DNA from: Ulva prolifera
Lineage: Eukaryota; Chlorophyta; Ulvophyceae; Ulvales; Ulvaceae
Assembly (NCBI GenBank): GCA_023078555.1
Contig: CM041196.1
Location: 9,442,985 to 9,506,984, forward strand
DNA length: 64,000 nucleotides
Direction of reading: 5' to 3'
Shown here in pieces: positions 1 to 11,010 of this stretch (positions within the stretch are counted from its first letter, which is position 1; each line of letters starts with the position of its first letter). A program made the position numbers and the translations under genes. Under the pieces are notes generated by a model. The model had not been told where the DNA came from and made no database searches. It saw nothing but the letters and a program-made list of their open reading frames with translations.

Positions 1-3000
1 GTCCACAGAATCCGCACGGCCCCTCAAACTCACACGGGAACTCCCCGGCTTTCACGCCCATGTGGCACCGTGAGATCTGCGAGCCCCGCACCGTAGCGGC
101 CGCTCCATTGTGAACAGCCACTCCGACCTGGTCTGCTGTAACCGTGCAGCGCAGGAGCGATGCCTTGTTCCCCGCCCCCGCCACCTGGACCCCCCTCTGC
201 GGGCCCGAAAGGTCACAGGAGACAAGCTTCAGGTCCCCGTTGCCAGCTGCGCACGCGGCGGCTCCGAGTCCCCCGCCGTGAGCTTTGACGCGCTTGGCCG
301 TGAGCACCCCTCCCCCCTCCCCCACGAGCAGCGCCGTCATGGCGGCCGTGCACTCGCAGTCCTGCGCCGCAAGCTTCCCACCGCCGGTCACGACGAGGCC
401 CTGCGTTGTGGCGTGAACCTCGCAGTGGATGGCCGACATGCTCGCGCCGCCGCTCACGGAGAATGCCTGCTGCACTCCCGCACCCACGGTGCACCTCCTG
501 AGCATGCATGAAGCAGCCGGGCCGTCCGCAAAGACCGCGCACATAGCGTCAGCGAAGCGGCACCCCTCGACCGCCGTGTCCCCGAACGTTTTCACGCAAC
601 TCTCGCGCCCCCCGGACGGAGCCCCCTCAAACGAGCACTCTTCAATCCTGACACTCACGTCGCAATGGACAAAGATGTCCTGGCCGTGGCCACGGAAGGT
701 GCAGCCCCGAACAACCGCCGCCTGCACCCCACGCAACGCGATGCCCCCTTCCACTCCCGCGACCATCAAGTCCGGATTGTGTGCTGTTAGAGATGCACGG
801 CTCGTGGGCCTGATGCCCGCATGGCCCTCGAACCGGCACTCAACGATGTCGGCTCTGGCCGCGTCGTGCACCTGCACCGCCCGGCTGTACCGCTTCAGGA
901 CCACTCCATGCATGCGCAGCTCGGCAAGCGGGCCCGTCACGCCCCGCACCGGCGCCGCGATGACGCCAATCATGCAGTTCTCAATGAACCCACCCTCAAC
1001 ATCGAGCCGGCCCCCCGTGCAGACGTACGCTGCAGGAGGATCGGCGACGAGCGGCCGCGCTGCTGGGGGACACTGTTGGGCCGGTGCGGGCATCATCGCG
1101 TTCATGTTGGCCACGCGCGACTCCTTTGCCCACACCTGGCCGCGGCTCACGAATATGCCCATGAAGCCCTCCGGGATGGTGCAGCGCAGGAAGCGGCCGC
1201 TCGCACCGTCCAAGATGTTGACGGCGGCATCGGGCCGGGTGCCCCCCAGCTTCGGCAGCAGGCCCCCCCGGAAGCATGCCCCGGCTGCTGCGACAGTCGC
1301 CTTTTCAATCGCAACGACTGCAGCCCCGGCAGCCGCCACCTGCCCACCCTGAACCCGCAAGGCCGCAAGCGGGGAGCTGACATAGCAACAGATATCATCA
1401 CCGCGGGCGTCACAGTGTGAGACCGCCGCGCGGCTGCCGCAGCCGTGCATTACCACACAGCGGGAGCAGCGCAGCCGACACAGCAGCAGCGCGGCGGCGC
1501 TGCCCTCACCGACCCTGACGGCCACGCCGTCCAGGCTCTGTGCGTCGCAGCGCGTCATCTGCAGCCGCGCTGCGGCACGAGAATCAGGCTGACACCCCTC
1601 CGGTGGCTCGCACTCCAGCCTCACCGCGATCGCGCCCGGCGGGCCCTGGCCACAGAAATGCACCCCGGAAAGTGCCCCTCTCGCGCCGTCCTCCAGCGAG
1701 CACGCCTCGGCGCAACGAATGCTCGTCGCGCAAAGCTCGAGTGACGCCGAGGCACCAGTGGCGACGGCGGTGTGTGGAAAGTCGGCGATGTGGCAGCGGC
1801 GCAGGCGCGCCGAGCCACCATGCATGCGCAGCCAGCTGCTTTCCTCCGTGGCGAAGGGGGAGCCGGCGCTGCCGGTGAGGGTGCAGTCGTCGGCGGAGAC
1901 GCGGCTACCGGGGTCGTTCGCGATGACGGCGGTGGAGGTGATGCCATGCAGTTCAGAAGACCACAGCGCGGCAGAGGCGCCGGCCTCGGCGATGACGCAG
2001 AAGCGGCAGGCGTGAAACGAGCAGCCGGTGAGGGTGGCGGTGGTCAGAAGGCCGTGGGCGATCAGTGCGGCCCGGCAGCCGCGCCAGGCGCAGTTGGACA
2101 GGGCGGCGGCGGCGCCGTGCACGAGGTAGAGCGTGCACGCGTTGAAGGTGCACCGCTGGAAGCTTCCGCGGAAGTCCGGGCCGGCACACATGATGGCGCC
2201 ACCTGCACTGAGAAGTTATCAGAGCGGTAGAGCGGAGAGGATGTGTGGTCGATAAAGTGTGGCCTGGCAGAACACCGTGCCCTGAGGTGGAGGGCCTGTG
2301 GAGCAAAGAAGATAGATGGTTTTCGGTGGGGGTGTTGACTCATTCGGACATTGGCCGACCACAGCAATGCATTCAGGCGGCTCTTGCAGGGCAGACCACT
2401 GACCCGACCTGACAGGTGGCTGCGGTGCAAGGTCAGATGTGAGACTGGACGTGAGCTGGGGATGTGGGAGCTCCTAGGCCTTATCCCATGCCATGAATGA
2501 TGCACCACCTGACCAGGAGCGCTCCACTGTGTGGTCTTGCACAGACTCGGCTCCATGACAGACTGTCAGCTACCGCATTGTGCAAAGAAGGGCCCACCGG
2601 TGAAAGTTGTGTCCCTGAAGTGAGCTCCTTCGCCGGATAGCAGAAAGACACTGTTGGCAGCAAATGTGATGGACCCCCCCAGGACAGATCCACCGGTAGT
2701 GCAGCATCTCCACACGATGAATTTGTGCCCCGTTGCCCCGTCCGCCGCGTGCTCCTCTGGGCACAGCGCGGGCGGAAGAGTCACGTGGAAATTATGGGCT
2801 GTGATCTCCCGCACCAGGTCCTCAAGCGACGCCACATCGCCCTGCAACAGGCACACAGATCCTGTGACCAGCTGTTGAATAAATCGCAAGACATGCTGCC
2901 CGCGTCGGTGCACAGCCACGGCGAAGCGAGTCGTCAGGCGCACTCATGACTGCAGAGAGCTCTGCAGAGTTAGAATTCTCGGCGGATAGCTTCATACGGC

Positions 3001-3515
3001 AGGACCGGCTGCACGACATAGGCCGCGACTGCAAGCGCATGTTTGAAACGTTTGTCCTTCAAGTGATCGAGGAGATGTGCTGCTTCACCTGGGCAATGCA
3101 CTGCCGCAAGCAGTCGCGATGAGCACGACTGCAGGCGAGATCGGCACGCCGTGCTCATCGGCTCCTGTTGAACATGAAGCTGCAGCAGAGGGCATGAGTT
3201 GGGCAAAAGGCGCACCGCATCACCTGTATGAGCTTGTATCCTCACTGCCTTGGAGCATGTTGCGCTATCCCATGTAAGCTCTGCTGTTGGCACACAGTCG
3301 ATAACGGGCGCCAGTGCCCCTGCCCTACCGCAACCACACTGAACACAGACAATTGAACATTGGAGAGCACCAGACGGCTGAGCTACGTGCGCGACGTGGC
3401 CGCAGGCGTGGGCGCGGATAGCACACTCGCCGCGAGCGAACCAGGTTTCTGTTGACATCAGCTTGCGCAGCCTGAGGTATGAACACACAAACGCCAGCGG
3501 CCACAAGGCCGACAA
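1..3515 (-). CDS. Parallel beta-helix protein, copy A (3 exons, C-terminus beyond the window)
   Basis: Exons read leftward: 3515-3216, 2841-2598 and 2202-1 (runs off the edge). Exon 1 is Cys/His-rich with a CGH...C-x2-C-x-C pattern that may bind metal; an upstream Met gives a hydrophobic start (MSALWPLAFV), so a signal peptide is possible, but a later Met (MSTETW) is equally plausible. Exon 2 has the entry of a right-handed beta-helix (SLEDLVREI...VTLPP...). Exon 3 is a long series of 20-25 residue coils with regularly placed Cys, as in CASH/PbH1 repeat proteins. Boundaries GT-AG at 2597 and 2203 join in phase (244 nt ends with one base, exon 3 begins with two). Frame is the same at 2202 and at base 1, so exon 3 seems fully open here, unlike the duplicate at 43-46 kb. 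No catalytic site recognised. Confidence 0.7.
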
Positions 3516-4731
3516 CGTGAAAAAGAGTCGGAATCTGCTTTTGTGATCACGCCAATATCGCCACCGAGCGTAAGCGTCAGGCGTTGAAAGCTAATGGAAA
3601 TGTTCGCCAGATCAGGTGCCGACGCAGGATCCCTCTGGACACCCCGGAGGGCTGCAGATATTGGGCAGGGCTTGAACGCAGGATGTGGCGGACATCAAAT
3701 GGCATGTGGCGCCAGTTCAAGGGATTCTCTGATGATTGTTGCAGAAACACACGACTACCATGCGGTGTGTAGAGCTGGCCTGCAACCGTTGAACTCACAG
3801 CGACCACGATTCAGCCGGGAGAGATGCCGGGAGAGATGATTCATATTGTCTGCATCAGCGTATGTTTCAAGGGACTGGGTGGAACTCTGTCTACATGCAT
3901 TGCGCGCTCGCAGGTTGTGAAGGAGGGGGCACGCCGCGTGTCGCGCGCATATGCGGAGTGATGTTTACGAAGCCGTTGCTGTGTAGATAGCCATTCGACA
4001 AAGACACGTCAAGCTACGATCGAGTGCCATGGCACTCGCATTCCACACGCATGCCATTAGCCACTCAGCATTGCTGAGTCAACGACAGCATAATCGGTTG
4101 CGACCGCTTCCCAGCTTCTGCCAGGGAGCCCGCACGCAGCATACGTGTGCCCACAGCAGCATTCTTCTGTTGCAATATCTACGCTGCAGCGTAGATATTG
4201 CGCGCTGCCTATGTATCCGCTAGATATACTATCCGGCGCGAGATATGTGCTGTACAGCATCCAGTACGTACTGGATGCATGCGCAAATTACGTACGTACC
4301 TGCTGCAGAGGTCATCAGTAATTGTGCACATCTGACGTGTATGCATCACGTTGTACCAACTAGTGGTTCGCGACCGTACGCACACATATTGTAAGACCGC
4401 CGCGTAGGCTGTAGGATTGAGGGTAAAATGATGCACTGTGCAGTGTGTATTGCCTTGGACAGTACAACAGACGTAGGGCTGACGCACCTGGTTCATATAT
4501 ATAGGCCGTGCACAGCTACATATGTAGGGATCATACTCTGTCTGCTAGGATAACGCTGTAACAGAGTGATCGACTTGTTCCTGATTTACAACAGCTTCTT
4601 CTTGTGGGAACACATCTGCGCGACCATAGTTTTGGCACCGAGATCTCGATTAATCCAATAATGGATCCAACATGGGGGTTTTGCTCTCCGCGCCCGATTT
4701 TTGAGGTCTGCAAAAGCTCAGCAGAACAGCA
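3516..4731. promoter_or_regulatory. Intergenic region between divergent genes, with a cluster of palindromes
   Basis: This 1.2 kb lies between the start of the minus-strand beta-helix gene and the plus-strand POZ-like gene and would hold both promoters. It contains perfect palindromes at 4021-4038 (18 bp), 4172-4201 (30 bp, arm GCAATATCTACGCTG), 4248-4259 (12 bp) and 4257-4278 (22 bp, arm GCATCCAGTAC), plus an 8-bp-arm inverted repeat at 4063-4079. No convincing open frame is seen. Regulatory function is inferred from position only. Confidence 0.45.
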
Positions 4732-4825
4732 ATGAAACGGCAACTCGTTGATCTGCCTTCCTTGCAGCTTCGCTTGAACGAATCTACGATGGTCGTTCTG
4801 GGCGGGCGTTGTACCATTGAGCTGG
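4732..4825 (+). pseudogene. 5' stub of POZ-like gene, cut by a CACTA terminus
   Basis: The frame from ATG 4732 gives a start matching the intact relatives at 38,949 and 26,540: a basic start (MKRQ), then LQLRLNES and VVLGG. Similarity stops at base 4825, exactly where CACTAGGAGAATGGTGAC begins; the frame then ends a few codons into the transposon sequence. The remaining two-thirds of the gene is not found to the right, so the insertion was followed by rearrangement, or the other flank lies elsewhere. The neighbouring beta-helix gene is head-to-head, as in the other units. Confidence 0.6.
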
Positions 4826-5300
4826 CACTAGGAGAATGGTGACATTCCGGGGCGGAACCGAAGGCGTTCCGCTGACAGAGGAACGTTCCTACGAGGCTCT
4901 TGACCTTCCGCCCGCGTGCGTATGCTTCACAAGGAACGATGGTGGCGGAATGTCCTATGGCTTCCTCGGTGGCCGCGGAATGTCCGATGGCTTCCTTGGT
5001 GGCCGCGGAATGTCCTATGCTTTCCTGCTGACAGGACTGCGGGCTCTTCCACGGCGAGGAACAGGCCGCCCGCGCAGGTGAGAACCAGTGGGAAGCCATG
5101 GCATGCTGAGCCTGTCGCGCACAGGTTGGACTGGCAGTCTAAGCGTGGGAATGTTCATGGATAACGCAGTGCACCTCGAGCAGTGGATTTTGGAATGAAT
5201 TGTGTACTTTAAGCTGTAGATGCGATGCGCACAAGCGACGCGGACACGCCGATCTATAAGCGTGAGCCCTTATCGATAAACGAGCCCTCATCGATAAGCG
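4826..5300 (+). mobile_element. CACTA-type transposon left terminus with subterminal repeats
   Basis: The end CACTAGGAGAATGGTGACAT matches the ends at 15,031 (+) and 63,057 (-) at 18/20 positions or slightly fewer. The next 200 bp repeat short GGAA(C/T)G / TTCC motifs, including three copies of GCGGAATGTCC separated by about 30 bp. Repeated short subterminal motifs are characteristic of CACTA/EnSpm elements and bind their transposition proteins. The insertion interrupts the POZ-like gene. No matching right end or target duplication was identified. Confidence 0.6.
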
Positions 5301-6114
5301 TGAGCCCAGTCAGCGCCATCGTGGAATGGATGGTGGCCCACCAACCATTCCGCATGCGAGCAATGCATGAGCCCAGTCAGCGCCATCGTGGAATGGATGG
5401 TGGCCCACCAACCATTCCGCATGCGAGCAATGCATGATCCCAGTCAGCGCCATCGTGGAATGGATGGTGGCCCACCAACCATTCCGCATGCGAGCAATGC
5501 ATGAGCCCAGTCAGCGCCATCGTGGAATGGATGGTGGCCCACCAACCATTCCGCATGCGAGCAATGCATGAGCCCAGTCAGCGCCATCGTGGAATGGATG
5601 GTGGCCCACCAACCATTCCGCATGCGAGCAATGCATGAGCCCAGTCAGCGCCATCGTGGAATGGATGGTGGCCCACCAACCATTCCGCATGCGAGCAATG
5701 CATGAGCCCAGTCAGCGCCATCGTGGAATGGTTGGTGGGCCACCAACCATTCCGCATGCGAGCAATGCATGATCCCAGTCAGCGCCATCGTGGAATGGAT
5801 GGTGGCCCACCAACCATTCCGCATGCGAGCAATGCATGAGCCCAGTCAGCGCCATCGTGGAATGGATGGTGGCCCACCAACCATTCCGCATGCGAGCAAT
5901 GCATGAGCCCAGTCAGCGCCATCGTGGAATGGATGGTGGCCCACCAACCATTCCGCATGCGAGCAATGCATGAGCCCAGTCAGCGCCATCGTGGAATGGT
6001 TGGTGGGCCACCAACCATTCCGCATGCGAGCAATGCATGAGCCCAGTCAGCGCCATCGTGGAATGGATGGTGGCCCACCATCCATTCCGCATGCGAGCAA
6101 TGCATGAGCCCAGG
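5301..6114 (+). repeat. 67-bp tandem repeat array (12 units), each unit with a palindrome
   Basis: Units start at 5301, 5368, 5435 and so on every 67 bp to 6104, followed by a short partial unit. Each contains a 29-nt inverted repeat with arms GGAATGG(A/T)TGGTGG and CCACCAACCATTCC. Most units have one mismatched pair; units near 5,735 and 5,995 are fully paired except the centre. The same unit recurs inverted at 13,987-14,206. It is likely a subterminal or terminal repeat of the transposon rather than coding. Confidence 0.9.
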
Positions 6115-6193
6115 ACGGCTGAAGTGTCTACAGGATGCCCAGTGTCGATGCTGTGACGTCCTGTGGAGCTCGCCAAGGCCAGCCTGGTTTCTC
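6104..6193 (+). repeat. Left arm of a long inverted repeat (partner 13,899-13,995)
   Basis: After the last array unit, about 80 bp (from GAGCCCAGGACGGCTGAAG to the CCAGCCTGGTTTC region) match the reverse complement of 13,899-13,995 with one visible substitution and a 7-nt insertion in the right copy. With the flanking 67-bp units this gives inverted ends of at least about 300 bp enclosing 6.2-13.9 kb, defining a discrete mobile unit. Confidence 0.8.
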
Positions 6194-6313
6194 ATGGACA
6201 CGCACTTCTCACACGCGCTGTATCCATATGCCTCCTTGACAGTACACCATGCGCCTAGTATCACCGTGGATCATTTGACGCGAATCTGGTCGTGCCTACT
6301 CTGCAGTGTCGCA

Positions 6314-8846
6314 ATGAGGATAATTACCAGGATCAGTCCGGCGAACGTGTCGCATTACCTCGCCGTCCTTGAGGGAAAAAAAACAATACGAGCCCACATT
6401 TTTCGAATTCGTAAAGGTAGCAGCGCGGGGCAATTGGTTACCAGGGCAGAGTATACCGCGACTGGTCCAGTACCGACCACTCGGTTTTCCAGTCGACTTG
6501 ATGGAATGCGGGTGGCTGTTAACAGCTTGCGATGTAGCCACAATAGATAGCATATTAGCCGGCGACGAAGCAGCGGGGCCCCGGATGATGGCAGCCTTCG
6601 AGGCAATGCGACGAATGCTGACGACGGAGTACATGGAGGCGACGACTGAGTACAGCGCTGCGACCATCCACCTCAAAATGTTATGGGTAGTGCTTCGTGA
6701 GGGCGCTTTTAAGCGGGCGGTTCAGACCGGAGCTCCATGCGGGCCACCGGAGATTCAGCTGTACCGGTCCATAGCCACGACCCAGGGGTTCGACGAGGAC
6801 ATGGGGGGGATGCTCCTGCGAATCCAGATGACAGTCGGAGGGGCCCCGATTATAGCATGGTGGGGAAGGCTGCAGGATAGCGAGCCGCAGACCACCCCGA
6901 TGTGGCCGAGAGAGCCAGTCATTGAGCACCCTCTCTCGGCCCCAGATGTGCCGGCCCATCTGGCGAGCATGGGAGGGCAGCCATCGGACTCACGTGGAGG
7001 GGTGGTCGGCGCAGCCCAATCGCCGGCCCCCGTCAGGGCGCCGATCCAGCAGGCGGAATCCTCAGGGCAAAGTGTTGTCCACGAGTCCACCTTGCGAGTT
7101 CGCACAGGCGGTATTCCCGGGTCACGTGAGACCCGGACACGTGATCCAGGCGCTGCTGGACGGAAAGAGGGAGCGGTGGGGGCGGAACGAGGGGGGCAGC
7201 GCCGGCCCCACAGTGGCGGGGGGGGCTGCAATCGGGCATCCACTGATGCAGCCCGCCGTCCCCCGCCGGCGGGCCCACGGCGCAGCACAAGCTGCGGCTG
7301 CAGTGGTCCCCCCAGAGCCACCTCTGGGGCCGTCGCGCCAGGATGCCGGAGGTGCCACGCCCATGGAGGTGGACACCCCAGACGGTGGGGAGGCCGCTGC
7401 AGGCCCCTCGGCAGTCCAGCCAGGGACGCTGTCTCCAGCGTGCTTGCTGCCTCCGGGTAGCGATGTTCGGAGGCAGCCTCTAGTCCAAGCACTGGAGAGG
7501 GCTCAGACGCGCCCGCTGGTGCGGCTGGCAGCCGAACCTTCGCACGACGACCCCACAGGGGTACGCCTCCGTGGCCAGGTGTTCGGACCGGACGACATTG
7601 AGGGTTGTTCAGGATCCTCATTTATCAAGGGTGTAGGGGTGCAGCTCGGCAAATTTGGAGACGCGACGGTCTCCGTCACCGTCTCTGTGTTGCACTTCAG
7701 GGACTTCTGGGTGGCGGAGTGGTTCAGCAGCACTCCAGTCCAGTATGGGGTAGTCAAGGCTGCAGTATTGGCCGGAGGGGGGGTCATTGCCGTCCCGTCC
7801 GACCACCTGAAGGTCCTGGCCACTCGGGACCCCAGCAGCGACGCAGAGGCCCGCGCGATGCTCCAACACCTCATCGCGTGGCTGAAGAAGGCGAAAGCAC
7901 TAGCAGCGAGGTGTATCCTCATCCCGGTCCCCACCGGGAAGCACTGGGCACTTGCAGTGGTGTACTCGCCAGGTGCGGCTTCAATGACCCTGACTGCATT
8001 ATGTCCTTGGTGTTACCCCCACCATCCACCACGCAACGGGGGGCTGATACATCACATGCCGATTCGCAGGACTCTTGCTGTCAGCAAAGAGCCCTACAAT
8101 GAGCTGGTATGACTCCCTGCCGAGCGCCTCGGGAACCGCCCCGACCGCCATCAATGAGGTGATGAGCGTGGCTCTGTGTCAGTGCCTTGACGGCGCCCCC
8201 GCCCTCCCCCCCTTGCCCAAGGTTCAGTCGGGTGGTCGGCCCAGGGTTCTGCCAAAGCGGGGCGCCAAACAGGGGAATGTGCCAGCATTGATGCCGAAGC
8301 AAACACTAAACCTACGCATGGTGCGTCCTACTCGGCAGTCGCCGCCTGACACTGTAGGAGGGGTTGCATCCCGGTTTGACATACAACACCTGGGCAGACG
8401 TAGGCTCAGCTCCCATACACAAGGTGTGTGTACAGGTGAAAGACGTCCCTCAGCAGCGGAACACGTACGACTGCGGCGTTTTCACGTGCCTGTATGCAGA
8501 GACTGTGTGTGACGTAATCAAACAGGTGGACAACAAACGCAAGGACGAGACGCCACTTCAGCTCAGAGATGGCAGCAGCGTTGACCGGTTGGTCGTCGGT
8601 AGACTGAAGGCGCTGAAGGCAGAGGAGGTGGTCCTGTATCGGATCCTCATGGCACGATCCGTGATTCAAGAATGGGAAAAGAGAGGGCGTGCAGGCGACG
8701 ACGCGGGTGACGTTGGGGTGGCGGAAGCACGGAGAATCCTGACCGACGCCAGATGGGACATCAATCTGGATGATGCTATCTGCCCAGACCAGTCAGAAGA
8801 AGAAGTGAGGTATAGACCCTGGCAAACTTTGCATTTCACCAGGTAG
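6314..8846 (+). CDS. Unknown N-terminal domain fused to a C48 (Ulp1/SENP-type) cysteine protease
   Basis: The N-terminal ~200 residues match the minus-strand product at 54,208-53,500 (shared GNW-PGQ-IP, GFP-D, LLT--DV, APC-P-EI-LYRS blocks). A Pro/Ala/Gly-rich linker follows, then a Ulp1-like protease with His-Trp at 7942-7947, Asp (WYDSL) at 8111-8113, and Gln-x5-Cys in PQQRNTYDCGVF with Cys at 8472-8474. That is the full C48 triad plus oxyanion Gln. Intron 7973-8084 joins in phase; a second intron must lie between about 8,200 and 8,430. Two homopolymers break the frame here (8 A near 6,377 and 6 G near 7,191) but have 7 and 5 in the duplicate copy, where the frame is open, so these breaks are probably errors. 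C48 proteases cleave SUMO-like conjugates; they are recurrent passengers in plant CACTA/MULE transposons. Confidence 0.75.
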
Positions 8847-9426
8847 GCAAGTGCGACCTCCTTCCGTAGCTGAATCACTCAATGTTGCAGGCACCTATTC
8901 CATCCGTCTGGCCAGACGACACTGTGGCCCGACATACTCCGCAGTGTTCAGAAGCCGGATGGAGTGTTCGGGGCTCAGTACAAAGCTCTGTTCAAGACGC
9001 CACTGCCGCCGCTCAATCGAAAGACATAGCAGGTATACAGGCGTTTTTATAAAAGCATGGCTGCGGTCAGGCGTAGGTTCTTGTCAGGGCGGCAGCGGTT
9101 GTAACATATCGTGTGGAAGCTCGAGTGCATAAGCTGTAGTGTGTAATGCTAAGCGGACAGGGGGTACAGGGGACTTGATGAATCCGTAACCAGATCCGAC
9201 ACTACACAATACCGTACTTGCCTAGAACCATGCGGCGTGGTGGCTCCAGCACTGCTGAATGGCACCAAGTATCCCCCCACTGTCGTACACGCTGCACAAC
9301 AGGCCACCCCAACCCCATGGAATCTATGAATCGTCGACAGCATGATCTCCAGGTGCGGCCAGTAGGTCTAGCGTCTCCAGTAAGTCCCCCACGTCGTCCT
9401 GGGGAGTCTGCACAGGCGCCAAGTTG
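8847..9426. other. Convergent intergenic region
   Basis: It lies between the 3' end of the protease-fusion gene (+) and the stop of the minus-strand gene ending at 9427. No supported gene, repeat or hairpin was seen; it probably holds both 3' UTRs. Confidence 0.4.
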
Positions 9427-11010
9427 TTACACTGCCCCTGATTGTCTCACTCCGTAATCCCATGCACATCGACGAGGACATTCAAAGCACAGTGATTCAG
9501 GCCCCGGAGCCAGCATGCGACACACCTCCTGACTTAGTAGGATAACCTCGTCCATAGCGGCAGCATCAGGGTTCAGGCCGTGCCCAGAGATGACCATCAT
9601 CAGCATGATCCTCTGGTCATCACCGGGCGACTGGAGCCGCGGGTTGCAACGCGTCATGATGCGCCAGGTGGCGGCGGCACAATGCAGGAGAGTCTCCCTG
9701 CTGCAGGTGTTGTTCCCGGACGGAGGCAGCTCGTCGTCTATGGTTATGACAATTTGCCGACTGTTATCCTGCGTGTTAACAGAAACCCCGACCGACGGAA
9801 CCAGAGCGGTGGAGGGGTCGAAGCTAGGAAGCACCTGCCCGGATGCAGGGTTATATTGCGGGCCGAGAGCAGGGTCATGTGAGTTGGAGGGCAAACCACC
9901 GCTTGCAGGCCCCCCCCCCCCCCCCCCCCCCCCCCCGTCTGCGACCCCGGTGGAGGGGTCTTGGGGGGGGGTGGCAATCCCAGAAACTCGGGCAAGAGTA
10001 TCCAGGAGGGTTCCCCCATCAGGCCACCTAGCGGCGTTGCGTCCATACAGGCTCGAGGCGAGCCCCCATTCCACACTCCCACCATCCCACCCCCCCTCGG
10101 AAGAGGACAGCGATGGCCCACTCCCGTCACCCGTGGCGCCATGAGAGGGCTTGGCCTGATCAGCAGCGCCTGCAGCGGCACCCCCGGCCGCGGTGGCGGG
10201 GTCAGCCCCACCAGCACCCCCAGCACCAGCCGCTGACTGTTCCGCCCCGTCACCCGTGGCGCCATGAGAGGGCTTGGCCTGATCAGCAGCGCCGGCAGCG
10301 GCACCCCCGGCCGCGGTGGCGGGGTCAGCCCCACCAGCACCCCCAGCACCAGCCGCTGACTGTTCCCCCCCGTCACCCGTGGCGCCATGAGAGGGCTTGG
10401 CCTGATCAGGAGCGCCGGCAGCGGCACCCCCGGCCGCGGTGGCGGGGTCAGCCCCACCAGCACCCCCAGCACCAGCCGCTGACTGTTCCCCCCCGTCACC
10501 CGTGGCGCCATGAGAGGGCTTGGTCTGATCAGCAGCGCCGGCAGCGGCACCCCCGGCCGCGGTGGCGGGGTCAGCCCCACCAGCACCCCCAGCACCAGCC
10601 GCTGACTGTTTCCCCCGTCACCCCGTGTCGCCATGAGAGGGCTTGGCCTGATCAGCAGCGCCGGCAGCGGCACACCCGGCCGCGGTGGCGGGGGTCAGCC
10701 CCACCAGCACCCCCAGCAACCAGCCGCTGACTGTTTCCCCCCGTCACCCCGTGTCGCCATGAGAGGGCTTGGCCTGATCAGCAGCGCCGGCAGCGGCACA
10801 CCCGGCCGCGGTGGCGGGGTCAGCCCCCACCAGCACCCCCAGCACCAGCCGCTGACTGTTCCCCCCCGTCACCCCGTGGCGCCATGAGAGGGCTTGGTCT
10901 GATCAGCAGCGCCGGCAGCGGCACCCCCGGCCGCGGTGGCGGGGTCAGCCCCACCAGCACCCCAGCACCAGCCGCTGACTGCCCCATCACCACACCTGTG
11001 GCGCCATGAC
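9427..11010 (-). CDS. Unknown transposon-internal protein with Ala/Gly-rich 41-residue repeats
   Basis: The reading frame whose stop is at 9427 continues rightward through a Gly run (27 C on the plus strand at 9910-9936) into the minisatellite at about 10,125-11,010, where each 123-bp unit encodes a 41-residue Ala/Gly/Asp-rich block containing DQAKPSHGATGDGG. The last ~120 residues before the stop are non-repetitive, with RETLLHCAAATWRIMTRC and a Cys-rich end (CFECPRRC). The 5' limit is unclear: three units differ from 123 bp and would shift the frame, and upstream exons may lie at 11.2-12.8 kb. Function is unknown. It lies inside the inverted-repeat-bounded unit, opposite in strand to the C48 fusion. 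Confidence 0.4.
10125..11010 (-). repeat. ~123-bp minisatellite (about 8 units)
   Basis: The motif ATGAGAGGGCTTGG(C/T)CTGATC starts at 10141, 10264, 10387, 10510, 10633, 10759 and 10884, with a variant at 11006, so spacings are 123, 123, 123, 123, 126, 125 and 122. The first four spacings are exact codon multiples; the later ones are not. On the minus strand it encodes 41-residue Ala/Gly-rich repeats. Confidence 0.85.

Noticed and set aside
5301-6114. CRISPR-like array
   Set aside because: Units are tandem copies without unique spacers, each with its own palindrome, in a eukaryotic transposon context.
10113-10730. Plus-strand His/Arg/Pro-rich repeat protein over the 123-bp minisatellite
   Set aside because: The minus frame joins smoothly to a unique C-terminal domain with a stop at 9427; the plus frame does not join anything.
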